A DNA stretch of 5,221 nucleotides from Candidatus Pacearchaeota archaeon (lineage in GTDB: Archaea; Nanobdellota; Nanobdellia; Pacearchaeales; GW2011-AR1). A program made the translations under genes and the position numbers. A model generated the notes under the pieces. The model did not search any database. It had not been told where the DNA came from and saw only the letters and a list, made by a program, of their open reading frames with translations. The DNA lies in the NCBI GenBank assembly GCA_018303895.1, contig JAGVXJ010000043.1, positions 1 through 5,221 of the forward strand, in the 5' to 3' direction. This document shows, in pieces, positions 1-4,832 of the stretch; position 1 is the stretch's first letter; every line of letters begins with the position of its first letter.

Positions 1-416
1 AAATCAATTGAGAATGCAGTGTCTGCAATCCATCCGTCAATGTGAACGCCGAAGTCAACTTTTAGCAATCCGAGGGCAATTCTTGAATCGTCGTAAAAAC
101 CCTGGTGCTGAACAAGTACACGAAAAGTTTCTGAGTCTTTATTTAATAAAAAATAAAACTGAGGATAAAAGTCTTGTCTATCTATATCCCAGCCTCCGTC
201 GGGAAAACTATTTCCACAAAGATGTTTACTTCGTTTTTCAATTTTAAAATCAGTTGCAAGAGAATAATCTCCAGAGTAAAAATTAGGTATATTATCATAA
301 TCAAGCTCAATTGTCAAGGGAAGATTTATCCCAGATAAAAAATTAATTTCTTCTCTTAATTTATCCAGTTCTTTGCTTCTCGACGCAAGGTAGTCTGTTA
401 AAGATATTTTATTCAT
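1..416 (-). CDS. Unrecognised N-terminal domain joined in frame to a methionine aminopeptidase-like segment (3' end cut by window)
   Basis: An open frame runs from ATG at 416 off the left edge, giving 138 residues without a stop. The first ~105 residues begin MNKISLTDYL and are rich in aromatic and acidic residues. I recognise no family in them. Residues ~109-138 then read DDSRIALGLLKVDFGVHIDG and continue WIADTAFSID, which closely matches the metal-binding strand of archaeal/type II methionine aminopeptidase. Asp121 and Asp132 are 11 residues apart, like the two metal-ligand aspartates of that family. The usual MetAP N-terminal region, with its conserved NEIAAHYTP-like substrate-His motif, is not seen; His104 could at best be a weak counterpart. 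The start overlaps the stop of the upstream radical SAM gene by 8 bases, placing it in the same operon. A GGGAG sequence lies about 13 bases upstream of the ATG, which is rather far. The gene may be a natural fusion, a decayed MetAP, or a chimeric contig join near positions 80-105. The coding call is firm; the function is uncertain. Confidence 0.75.
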   Translation of the reverse strand, partial: MNKISLTDYLASRSKELDKLREEINFLSGINLPLTIELDYDNIPNFYSGDYSLATDFKIEKRSKHLCGNSFPDGGWDIDRQDFYPQFYFLLNKDSETFRVLVQHQGFYDDSRIALGLLKVDFGVHIDGWIADTAFSID

Positions 417-1200
417 CTTTTTCATTTTCTCCCATTCTTTTGTAAACTTTTTTTTGAAAAAAACAACTTTTACATTCAGATAAAGTCAAGTCATGTGGAC
501 AGGCACCCATTAGTCTACTTCCGAAATATCTTTCAAACCGACAGTCGGGTGATCCAGCGTCAATTCCTAAAGCCCCGACGGAGATTTCGATTTTATTTAT
601 CCAGTCACAATTTTCAGCAACATAATCTACAACAATTTTTGCTTCTCTTGAATAATTATCCGTACCACAAACAGGCAAATGATTTTTTCCTATAACTTCA
701 GTTATCTGAACAATTCCCTCGAATGATTTATCGCCCTTTGTTTTAGAAAGGCATTTTATTAATTGTGAAGTATTTTTTCCGTCGATTAAAAGGCCTAATT
801 GATAACTTCCATGGTAAACTTTAACACTCATTGGTTTAGATCCTTGATCAAATCCATCATATCTCAATTTTACTTCAGTATCATAATTGTTGAAATGTTT
901 TTTTCCGTTAGTATATATCTCAGACTCAATCCCAAAATCAGAACAAGATTCTAGCATCTTTTCCAAATCTCTATTTAATGTAGGTTCACCACCAGTAAAA
1001 GAGATTTTAGTTTCTGAAGATGAATACTTAGAGATTATATTTTTAGCAATTTCAAATGACATATCCTCAATCTCAAATCCTTTTTCTCGTCTAAAACAAA
1101 ATCCACAATTAAGATTACACTTTTCCGTTAAAAAAAGCTGAACTGTTTTTTTATAATTTTTTTTAACTTCTTCAAAATTTTTTAAAGTTAAATTTTTCAT
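409..1200 (-). CDS. Radical SAM enzyme B, with CxxxCxxC, GGEPT and a C-terminal cysteine group
   Basis: This encodes a 263-residue radical SAM protein. Such enzymes use a [4Fe-4S] cluster to cleave S-adenosylmethionine and start radical chemistry. The cluster motif is CNLNCGFC, with Cys28, Cys32 and Cys35. GGEPT follows at residues 70-74 (SAM binding), and EIYTNG near 94-99 is the next strand of the barrel, as in MoaA/SPASM-like members. The last ~45 residues hold four more cysteines (220, 234, 243, 246; the last three as CPH...ECKSC), which could bind an auxiliary iron-sulfur cluster or a metal. An in-frame ATG exists at 1230, but ATG 1200 is preferred because it forms an ATGA overlap with the stop of the preceding radical SAM gene; an AAGGAG lies 13 bases upstream. 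The substrate is unknown. The protein is short for a SPASM enzyme, so I do not assign one. Family certain; reaction not. Confidence 0.93.
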   Translation of the reverse strand: MKNLTLKNFEEVKKNYKKTVQLFLTEKCNLNCGFCFRREKGFEIEDMSFEIAKNIISKYSSSETKISFTGGEPTLNRDLEKMLESCSDFGIESEIYTNGKKHFNNYDTEVKLRYDGFDQGSKPMSVKVYHGSYQLGLLIDGKNTSQLIKCLSKTKGDKSFEGIVQITEVIGKNHLPVCGTDNYSREAKIVVDYVAENCDWINKIEISVGALGIDAGSPDCRFERYFGSRLMGACPHDLTLSECKSCFFQKKVYKRMGENEKDE

Positions 1201-2063
1201 TTCATACACAAAGCTCCTTCTTTTATCCAAGAATAATCTACAGCTCCGTCCTGAAAAACAACAAGTTGTCTTACAAAGTCTTTTTTCGGATCATGTTTTG
1301 TAACATAATCTGTAATTCTCAAAATATTTCCGTGATAGTCATAAACCCCACCACCCCACGAATGTCCATGACATAATTTTGCATTTTTATTTAACCATCT
1401 TTTTATCCCAAACAAACCAAACCACGACGGAGTAAACTCATTTTTGGTTCCGTCTGGATTTCCGACAGGCCACGAAGTAATATTTCCGAGCCCCTTATCA
1501 AGGAGAGTTTTGACTGAAGATTCATACTTTGCGGAATTGTCAACTCCACCTTTTCTCAACAACAAAGTACATCTCATTCCCAAACCATGTTCTTCAATAT
1601 TTTCTTTTATTTTTTCAAAACGAGGATAATTTTTTACGTTGTAAACCTGCGCTTGTTTTTTTTCGTCAACATCATGAACTGAAACCGCGACATTTGTTAA
1701 ACCAAGTTCTCTCCAATTGTCTAAATATTTATTACAAAAACTTTCCTCCCCAAATAAAATTCCGTTTGTAAAAAGATTGACATTCGGAAAGTAAGCTCCT
1801 TCGTTTGCGCATTTTTGATAAACCCGTAATGCTTTCGTTAAAGAATCTGGGTCGCAAGTTACTTCACCGCTTGAAGTTAGAGACAAAGACCAACCACCAT
1901 AACGCGCAGAAAGTTTAATCGCAGCCTCGAGATTTTTCCAATAAATCGGATTGTCTTTTGCCTGCGGCCGTAAATATTTTCCTGCACAAAAACTGCAGTT
2001 AGCATTACACACACCTGCACCAACCAACGCTGAAACACTATAAATTTTTTCTATGCACACCAT
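1197..2063 (-). CDS. Radical SAM enzyme A, with CxxxCxxC and an SSGEVT SAM-binding motif
   Basis: This encodes 288 residues from ATG 2063. The cluster motif CNANCSFC has Cys19, Cys23 and Cys26, the standard CX3CX2C of radical SAM enzymes. The SAM-amino-group motif, usually GGEP, reads SSGEVT at 64-69, and NLFTNG at 96-101 marks the following barrel strand. The C-terminal half contains CHGHSWGGG near 231-239 and YHGNILRITDY near 243-253, like the Cys/Gly-rich ends of MoaA-related enzymes, but without a full SPASM cysteine set. A TTG at 2078 would add five residues; ATG 2063 is chosen because a strong GGGAAGGGTGA Shine-Dalgarno lies immediately before it and downstream of the TTG. The start is two bases after the stop of the unknown protein gene, and its own stop overlaps the next radical SAM gene by four bases. 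It differs clearly from its neighbour, so the two are not a recent duplication. Substrate unknown. Confidence 0.92.
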   Translation of the reverse strand: MVCIEKIYSVSALVGAGVCNANCSFCAGKYLRPQAKDNPIYWKNLEAAIKLSARYGGWSLSLTSSGEVTCDPDSLTKALRVYQKCANEGAYFPNVNLFTNGILFGEESFCNKYLDNWRELGLTNVAVSVHDVDEKKQAQVYNVKNYPRFEKIKENIEEHGLGMRCTLLLRKGGVDNSAKYESSVKTLLDKGLGNITSWPVGNPDGTKNEFTPSWFGLFGIKRWLNKNAKLCHGHSWGGGVYDYHGNILRITDYVTKHDPKKDFVRQLVVFQDGAVDYSWIKEGALCMK

Positions 2064-2065
2064 TT

Positions 2066-2076
2066 TCACCCTTCCC
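2066..2076 (-). promoter_or_regulatory. Shine-Dalgarno of radical SAM enzyme A
   Basis: Read on the minus strand this is GGGAAGGGTGA, followed by AA and ATG 2063. It contains GGTGA, complementary to the archaeal 16S rRNA 3' end. It includes the TGA stop of the preceding gene and lies downstream of the alternative TTG at 2078, so it decides for the ATG start. Confidence 0.7.
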
Positions 2077-2695
2077 AATCATTAAAATGATTTTGAGAAA
2101 CTATGAATGATTTATATTCTAATTTACCAACTTCTTTTTCCTTAAAATCCTGAGCCAATTCTTTTATTTTTTCAAAATCATCATTTCTCCGAAGACAAAA
2201 ATTTCTTAAAGATTTGTCTCTTTTAACTAATTTATTCCAAATCTCGTTAGTTATTCCCTGATCTCGCAGAAAAAATATTGAAGACAAATCAATTATTCCC
2301 TCTTTGGCACAGTCAGCTAAATTTCTTGTTGAAGTAGCGTAATAATCAGATAAACAATAATTAGTAGAAACAAAGATAATAAGCGAGGTAGATAAATAAT
2401 CGAAATGAGTTATTTTGGGATTATAAAAAATTCCTTCAAGATAATATTTCGGCCAGATTCCTTTGTCCAATAATTCAACGTTATCTTTTTCGGTTAGAGA
2501 ATCCCCACACCCGTATTTCTTAAATTGGATATAACTTGTTACTGGAAAAAGAGGTTGTGAAATTTTCAACCCCTCAATTTTCCCAAAACATTTGAAGATT
2601 TCTTCTTCTCCAAATCTAGACATTTCTTGATTTACAAAATCAAGCTTCTTTTTTAATTCTAATCCCAAGTTAAGATCTTTTTTTTCGTCCGCCAT
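2066..2695 (-). CDS. Hypothetical protein, 209 residues, in the radical SAM operon
   Basis: I do not recognise a family. The protein starts MADEKKDLNLGLELKKKLDF, probably a helical, charged N-terminus. The centre is mixed alpha/beta-like with many aromatics (KYYLEGIFYNPKITHFDYL near 83-101) and a short hydrophobic strand (SLIIFVSTNYCLSDYY near 103-118). The C-terminal third is charged and helical and ends in NHFNDWEG. Cysteines are scattered (residues 36, 63, 114, 128, 167) and form no CxxC pair. There is no signal peptide and no segment long enough to be a convincing membrane helix, so it is likely cytosolic. The ATG at 2695 has AAGAGGAAC upstream (GAGG spaced 8 bases), which supports the start. 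The gene overlaps the 3' end of the CYTH gene by 26 bases and ends two bases before radical SAM enzyme A. This position suggests a partner or substrate-handling protein of the radical SAM enzymes, but that is inference. Confidence 0.88.
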   Translation of the reverse strand: MADEKKDLNLGLELKKKLDFVNQEMSRFGEEEIFKCFGKIEGLKISQPLFPVTSYIQFKKYGCGDSLTEKDNVELLDKGIWPKYYLEGIFYNPKITHFDYLSTSLIIFVSTNYCLSDYYATSTRNLADCAKEGIIDLSSIFFLRDQGITNEIWNKLVKRDKSLRNFCLRRNDDFEKIKELAQDFKEKEVGKLEYKSFIVSQNHFNDWEG

Positions 2696-3257
2696 CTTTT
2701 GTTCCTCTTAAAATTTCAAGATAACTTCTTTTCTCAATTGGTTTATTTTGCAAACCTAATCTTTGGATAACCTCAGAAATATTTTTTTCTTCACCTTCGA
2801 TTTCTATATATCTTTTATCATTAGGCAAAATGTCCAAAGAAACAGCACATTCATTATAAATAAAATTCGTCCTCTTCTTTTGATATCTGACCTGTTCTTC
2901 AAAACCAATTGATTTAAGCAAATTTTCTAAGTCGCCTTCAGCAACTTCAATTTCATCTTCATTAACACTTTTGTAAACAGAATTTTCATTTGGATTGGTT
3001 TTATGAGTCAGATAAATATTTGGCTTTTGATATCCACACATTCCTGTTCTTTGTTCTATTCTCATTCGGAGTAAAATATTTTCTGCATTTTTATAAAAAA
3101 TATTTGTTTGAGATAATTCTTTGAATACATCAGTATAATCACGCAATAAAGATTCACGCAAAACCTTCGATATTTTATTAGACAAATCAACGGACAACGA
3201 ATTATATTCTTCAGAAGTTATTTTTATCTTCGCTTCCGTTTCGATTTTTTCACTCAT
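2670..3257 (-). CDS. CYTH domain protein (class IV adenylate cyclase / triphosphatase-like)
   Basis: This encodes 195 residues. CYTH proteins form a tunnel of antiparallel strands that binds triphosphorylated substrates with divalent metal; members include class IV adenylate cyclase, thiamine triphosphatase and inorganic triphosphatase. The signature ExExK is at residues 6-10 (ETEAK). Other expected basic and acidic tunnel residues follow in order: RMR at 64-66, THK at 84-86, a DEIEV strand at 101-105, KKR at 127-129, LD at 141-142 and EIE at 152-154. The length is normal for a stand-alone CYTH protein, and the charged set looks intact, so it is probably active. The start at 3257 is fixed by an ATGA overlap with the NTPase gene and a strong GGAGGGTGA just upstream. 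Its neighbour is an AAA_28 NTPase, a domain known to occur next to or fused with CYTH-like domains (as in Ttd14), which suggests the two act together. Whether it makes cyclic AMP or hydrolyses a triphosphate cannot be told from the sequence. Confidence 0.92.
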   Translation of the reverse strand: MSEKIETEAKIKITSEEYNSLSVDLSNKISKVLRESLLRDYTDVFKELSQTNIFYKNAENILLRMRIEQRTGMCGYQKPNIYLTHKTNPNENSVYKSVNEDEIEVAEGDLENLLKSIGFEEQVRYQKKRTNFIYNECAVSLDILPNDKRYIEIEGEEKNISEVIQRLGLQNKPIEKRSYLEILRGTKDGGRKKRS

Positions 3258-3772
3258 TTCACCCTCCCAAATAGATAATTTAATCTTTCTTCCCTCGGCA
3301 AAACCGGAATTCGCTCAAGATTATACCCGAAATTTTCGTAAGTAGAAACCACGCGTTCATGAAGTTCTTTCGCTTCAGCCTCGTCATTCTCTATTCTGAA
3401 ATTTTCTTTAACAAAAGGCAATCTGTCTAAAAGAAAAACCCTGTCGTATCGGTGATGTTCAGAAATTAATTTTTCAACTTCAGTTGGAACAAAACCAAGA
3501 TATTTATTGCAGTAAACAAGATTGTCATAAATTCCTCTGTCAAGAAAAGTGGTTTCACCGCGGTAAAACTGGTTTTCATTTCTAACTTGCTTCTCAACAA
3601 CTTCTAATTGAAATTTGATATAATCCTCTCGGTTATTCGGGCTTATTCCTCCTCTCGCAAGAATCAAATCCTTCGCTGCTTCAGGATTAATTGGAAATCC
3701 TTTCTCACCAAGCATTTTAATCAAAGTGCTTTTCCCAGAACTCGGTCCGCCAATAAGAACTATCTTTGTCAT
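3254..3772 (-). CDS. AAA_28 (NadR/Ttd14-type) P-loop NTPase or kinase
   Basis: This encodes 172 residues from ATG 3772, beginning MTKIVLIGGPSSGKSTLI. Walker A, GGPSSGKS, is at residues 8-15. The rest follows the AAA_28 pattern: ETTFLDRGIYDN near 73-84 (acidic/Arg strand, likely Walker B-like), FLLDRLPF near 113-120, an Arg/acid stretch FRIENDEAEA near 125-134 that may form a lid, and YENFGYNLERIPVLPREER near 145-163 at the end. Family members include the nicotinamide riboside kinase domain of NadR and many uncharacterised NTPases, so the substrate is open. The same frame continues upstream to an ATG at 3853, but those 27 residues are a translation of the duplicated 71-bp segment in a wrong frame and are very unlikely to be real. 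The stop overlaps the CYTH start in ATGA. This is the first intact gene of the operon. No Shine-Dalgarno is seen before ATG 3772; its expression may depend on the short ORF just upstream. Confidence 0.92.
   Translation of the reverse strand: MTKIVLIGGPSSGKSTLIKMLGEKGFPINPEAAKDLILARGGISPNNREDYIKFQLEVVEKQVRNENQFYRGETTFLDRGIYDNLVYCNKYLGFVPTEVEKLISEHHRYDRVFLLDRLPFVKENFRIENDEAEAKELHERVVSTYENFGYNLERIPVLPREERLNYLFGRVK
3259..3267 (-). promoter_or_regulatory. Shine-Dalgarno of the CYTH gene
   Basis: The minus-strand sequence GGAGGGTGA lies just before ATG 3257, with GGAGG spaced five bases from the start. It is near-complementary to the archaeal 16S rRNA tail. It sits inside the end of the NTPase gene, so the two genes are probably translated in a coupled way. 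Confidence 0.75.
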
Positions 3773-3864
3773 ACTTATACATAGACTTGTATTAAAGTGC
3801 TTTTCCCAGAACTCGGTCCGCCAATAAGAACTATCTTTGTCATACTTATACATAGACTTGTATT
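3723..3864. repeat. Perfect 71-bp tandem duplication over the NTPase start
   Basis: Bases 3723-3793 and 3794-3864 are identical over 71 positions, with mismatches directly outside (3722 c versus 3793 t; 3794 a versus 3865 c). The unit holds the 5' end of the NTPase gene through Walker A and the 21 bases before its ATG. Since 71 is not a multiple of three, the copies are in different frames. The absence of any divergence means either a very recent event or an assembly join that failed to merge a shared overlap; 71 is an odd length of the kind used as a k-mer size by short-read assemblers. Confidence 0.97.
3775..3843 (-). pseudogene. Truncated duplicate of the NTPase 5' end (22-codon ORF)
   Basis: ATG 3843 in the upstream copy of the 71-bp repeat opens a frame identical to the first 18 residues of the NTPase, including the whole Walker A (GGPSSGKSTLI), then runs out of frame at the repeat junction and reads QVYV before TAA at 3777-3775. 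The stop is only two bases before ATG 3772 of the intact gene. ATG 3843 is about 26 bases from a TATA-like box, so transcripts could be leaderless and start on this short ORF, and the real NTPase would then need reinitiation. If the duplication is an assembly error this feature does not exist and the NTPase gene is simply leaderless. Confidence 0.6.
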
Positions 3865-3873
3865 CTTAATACA
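3865..3873 (-). promoter_or_regulatory. Candidate TATA box of the leftward operon
   Basis: The minus-strand sequence TGTATTAAG is centred at 3869, 26 bases upstream of ATG 3843, the usual TATA-to-start distance in archaea. The purine-rich CAGTAAAA before it could serve as a BRE. The match to the consensus is moderate and the region is AT-rich, so it is a candidate only. Confidence 0.45.
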
Positions 3874-3879
3874 TTTTAC

Positions 3880-3911
3880 TGTACAAAATTTGTCAATGGC
3901 GTTGTACAAAA
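3880..3911. promoter_or_regulatory. Candidate operator: TGTACAAAA direct repeats with an inverted half-site
   Basis: TGTACAAAA occurs exactly at 3880-3888 and 3903-3911, 23 bases apart and so on similar faces of the helix. Between them TTTGTCAA (3889-3896) pairs imperfectly, around TGGCG, with TTGTACAAA (3902-3910), making an inverted repeat. The elements lie between the two outward-facing TATA-like boxes, where a regulator could control both directions. The adjacent winged-helix gene is the natural candidate. No bound protein is shown by the sequence. Confidence 0.4.
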
Positions 3912-3919
3912 CAGAAATG

Positions 3920-3928
3920 CTTAAATAT
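3920..3928 (+). promoter_or_regulatory. Candidate TATA box of the regulator gene
   Basis: CTTAAATAT is centred near 3924, about 24 bases before ATG 3948, with GAAATG upstream as a possible BRE. No Shine-Dalgarno precedes the ATG, which fits a leaderless transcript. AT-rich surroundings lower the certainty. Confidence 0.5.
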
Positions 3929-3947
3929 CTCAAAAATATCTAATTAT

Positions 3948-4799
3948 ATGCTCGACACAGAAACCATAAGAAAAATAGAGGATTTTGTTTATCCTCAGCC
4001 TCGTTCAATTCAGGAAATTGCCCAGTTCATCGGAAAAAATTGGCGAACAGCAGACAGATATGTCGACGAGATAACAAAACAATTCGGAACATTATCTACA
4101 AAAAATTTCAGAGAAGGAACTCGTGGAGCATTGAAAGTAGTTTATTGGGCATCAGTCGAAAAAGTAAGCAATTCAATTTTCCAGGAACAAATGGAAAAAG
4201 ACATTCTAACAGGAAAAACAAAGCACGATTTTTCTGGATTCAATATTTTTCAGCACGTAAAAGATAAAGAAAAAACAGCGTGGGTAAAACAAGGAAAAAA
4301 TGAAGTTGATTTAGGAAGGTTAAGCGATTTTACAGAATTTTTAAACAAAGCAGAAAAACAAGTTTTATTCTTTTCCGGAAATTTAAGTTTTGTAAATTAC
4401 AAGGATAAGAAAAATGATGTTTTCAAAGTTTTGGAAAATTTGGTCAAAAGAGGAATCTCAATAAAAATTATTTGCCGAGTAGACATCGGCGGTAGAAACA
4501 ATGTTGAGAAATTGCTCTCGCTGAATCATAAATACGGAAAAGAACTAATAGAAATTCGTCACAGAGAACAACCCCTGAGAATAACTGTTGTGGACAAAAA
4601 AATAGCCAATATAAAAGAAGTAAAAGAACCAACTGGAAGAGAAAATGAGCTGAATGAAAAGACATTCATATTTTATACCATAAAAGACCGTGAATGGATT
4701 GAATGGCTTTCAAAAATATTCTGGAAAATGTTTAACAATTCAGTTAGTTCTGAAAAAAGAACAGCAGAAATGGACAAGATATTTAATAAAAACCTATAA
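3948..4799 (+). CDS. Winged-helix protein with a degenerate PLD-like domain (probable transcription regulator)
   Basis: This encodes 283 residues. Residues ~18-47 (RSIQEIAQFIGKNWRTADRY region) form a helix-turn-helix of winged type, followed by a basic wing near 50-66 (TKNFREGTRGALKVVYW). After a charged linker, residues ~135-262 resemble the PLD-like fold found at the C-terminus of TrmB-type archaeal regulators: KQVLFFSGNLSFV, then VLENLVKRGISIKIICRV, and RHREQPLRITVVDKKIANI near 204-222. At the place of a phospholipase D HxKxxxxD motif the sequence reads PLRITVVD, keeping only the Asp, so catalysis is unlikely and a ligand-sensing or dimerisation role is more probable. WIEWLSKIFWKMFNNS closes the domain. 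The gene is divergent from the NTPase/CYTH/radical SAM operon, across about 100 bases that contain repeats, which suggests control of that operon and of itself. It is probably leaderless. An alternative role in DNA metabolism with the following topoisomerase gene cannot be excluded. Confidence 0.88.
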   Translation: MLDTETIRKIEDFVYPQPRSIQEIAQFIGKNWRTADRYVDEITKQFGTLSTKNFREGTRGALKVVYWASVEKVSNSIFQEQMEKDILTGKTKHDFSGFNIFQHVKDKEKTAWVKQGKNEVDLGRLSDFTEFLNKAEKQVLFFSGNLSFVNYKDKKNDVFKVLENLVKRGISIKIICRVDIGGRNNVEKLLSLNHKYGKELIEIRHREQPLRITVVDKKIANIKEVKEPTGRENELNEKTFIFYTIKDREWIEWLSKIFWKMFNNSVSSEKRTAEMDKIFNKNL

Positions 4800-4802
4800 A
4801 AA
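4795..4802 (+). promoter_or_regulatory. Candidate TATA box of the topoisomerase gene
   Basis: TATAAAAA overlaps the stop codon of the regulator gene and lies about 35 bases before ATG 4833, predicting a transcription start near 4824 and a leader of under ten bases. There is no Shine-Dalgarno before ATG 4833, consistent with a very short leader. Readthrough from the regulator gene is equally possible. Confidence 0.4.
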
Positions 4803-4832
4803 CTTAGATTCAAACGTTATGAAACCTCAAAA

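Noticed and set aside
8..247. Plus-strand open frame of 79 codons at the left edge
   Set aside because: It lies antisense to the minus-strand frame that contains the MetAP motif and overlaps the radical SAM gene start-to-stop; its translation shows no protein-like pattern.
1201..1230. Extension of radical SAM enzyme B to an ATG at 1230
   Set aside because: The ATG at 1200 gives the typical ATGA overlap seen elsewhere in this operon, and the extra ten residues fall inside the end of the preceding gene.
495..1771. Plus-strand frames at 495-695, 887-1141, 1444-1629 and 1529-1771
   Set aside because: All are antisense to the two radical SAM genes, whose catalytic motifs are unmistakable, and none shows a recognisable domain or start signal.
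2064..2078. TTG start at 2078 for radical SAM enzyme A
   Set aside because: The strong Shine-Dalgarno lies downstream of this TTG and points to ATG 2063.
3773..3853. Upstream extension of the NTPase by 27 residues to an ATG at 3853
   Set aside because: The extra residues are the duplicated 71-bp segment read in the wrong frame. The family motif begins directly after Met at 3772, and ATG 3853 lies upstream of the start expected from the TATA-like box.
3723..3864. Repeat considered as a CRISPR or insertion-site duplication
   Set aside because: There are only two adjoining copies with no spacer and no element between them, and the unit is far too long for a target-site duplication.
4040..4665. 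Frames at 4040-4267 (plus) and 4468-4665 (minus) inside the regulator gene
   Set aside because: Both are shadows of the well-supported regulator frame, with translations of unnatural composition.
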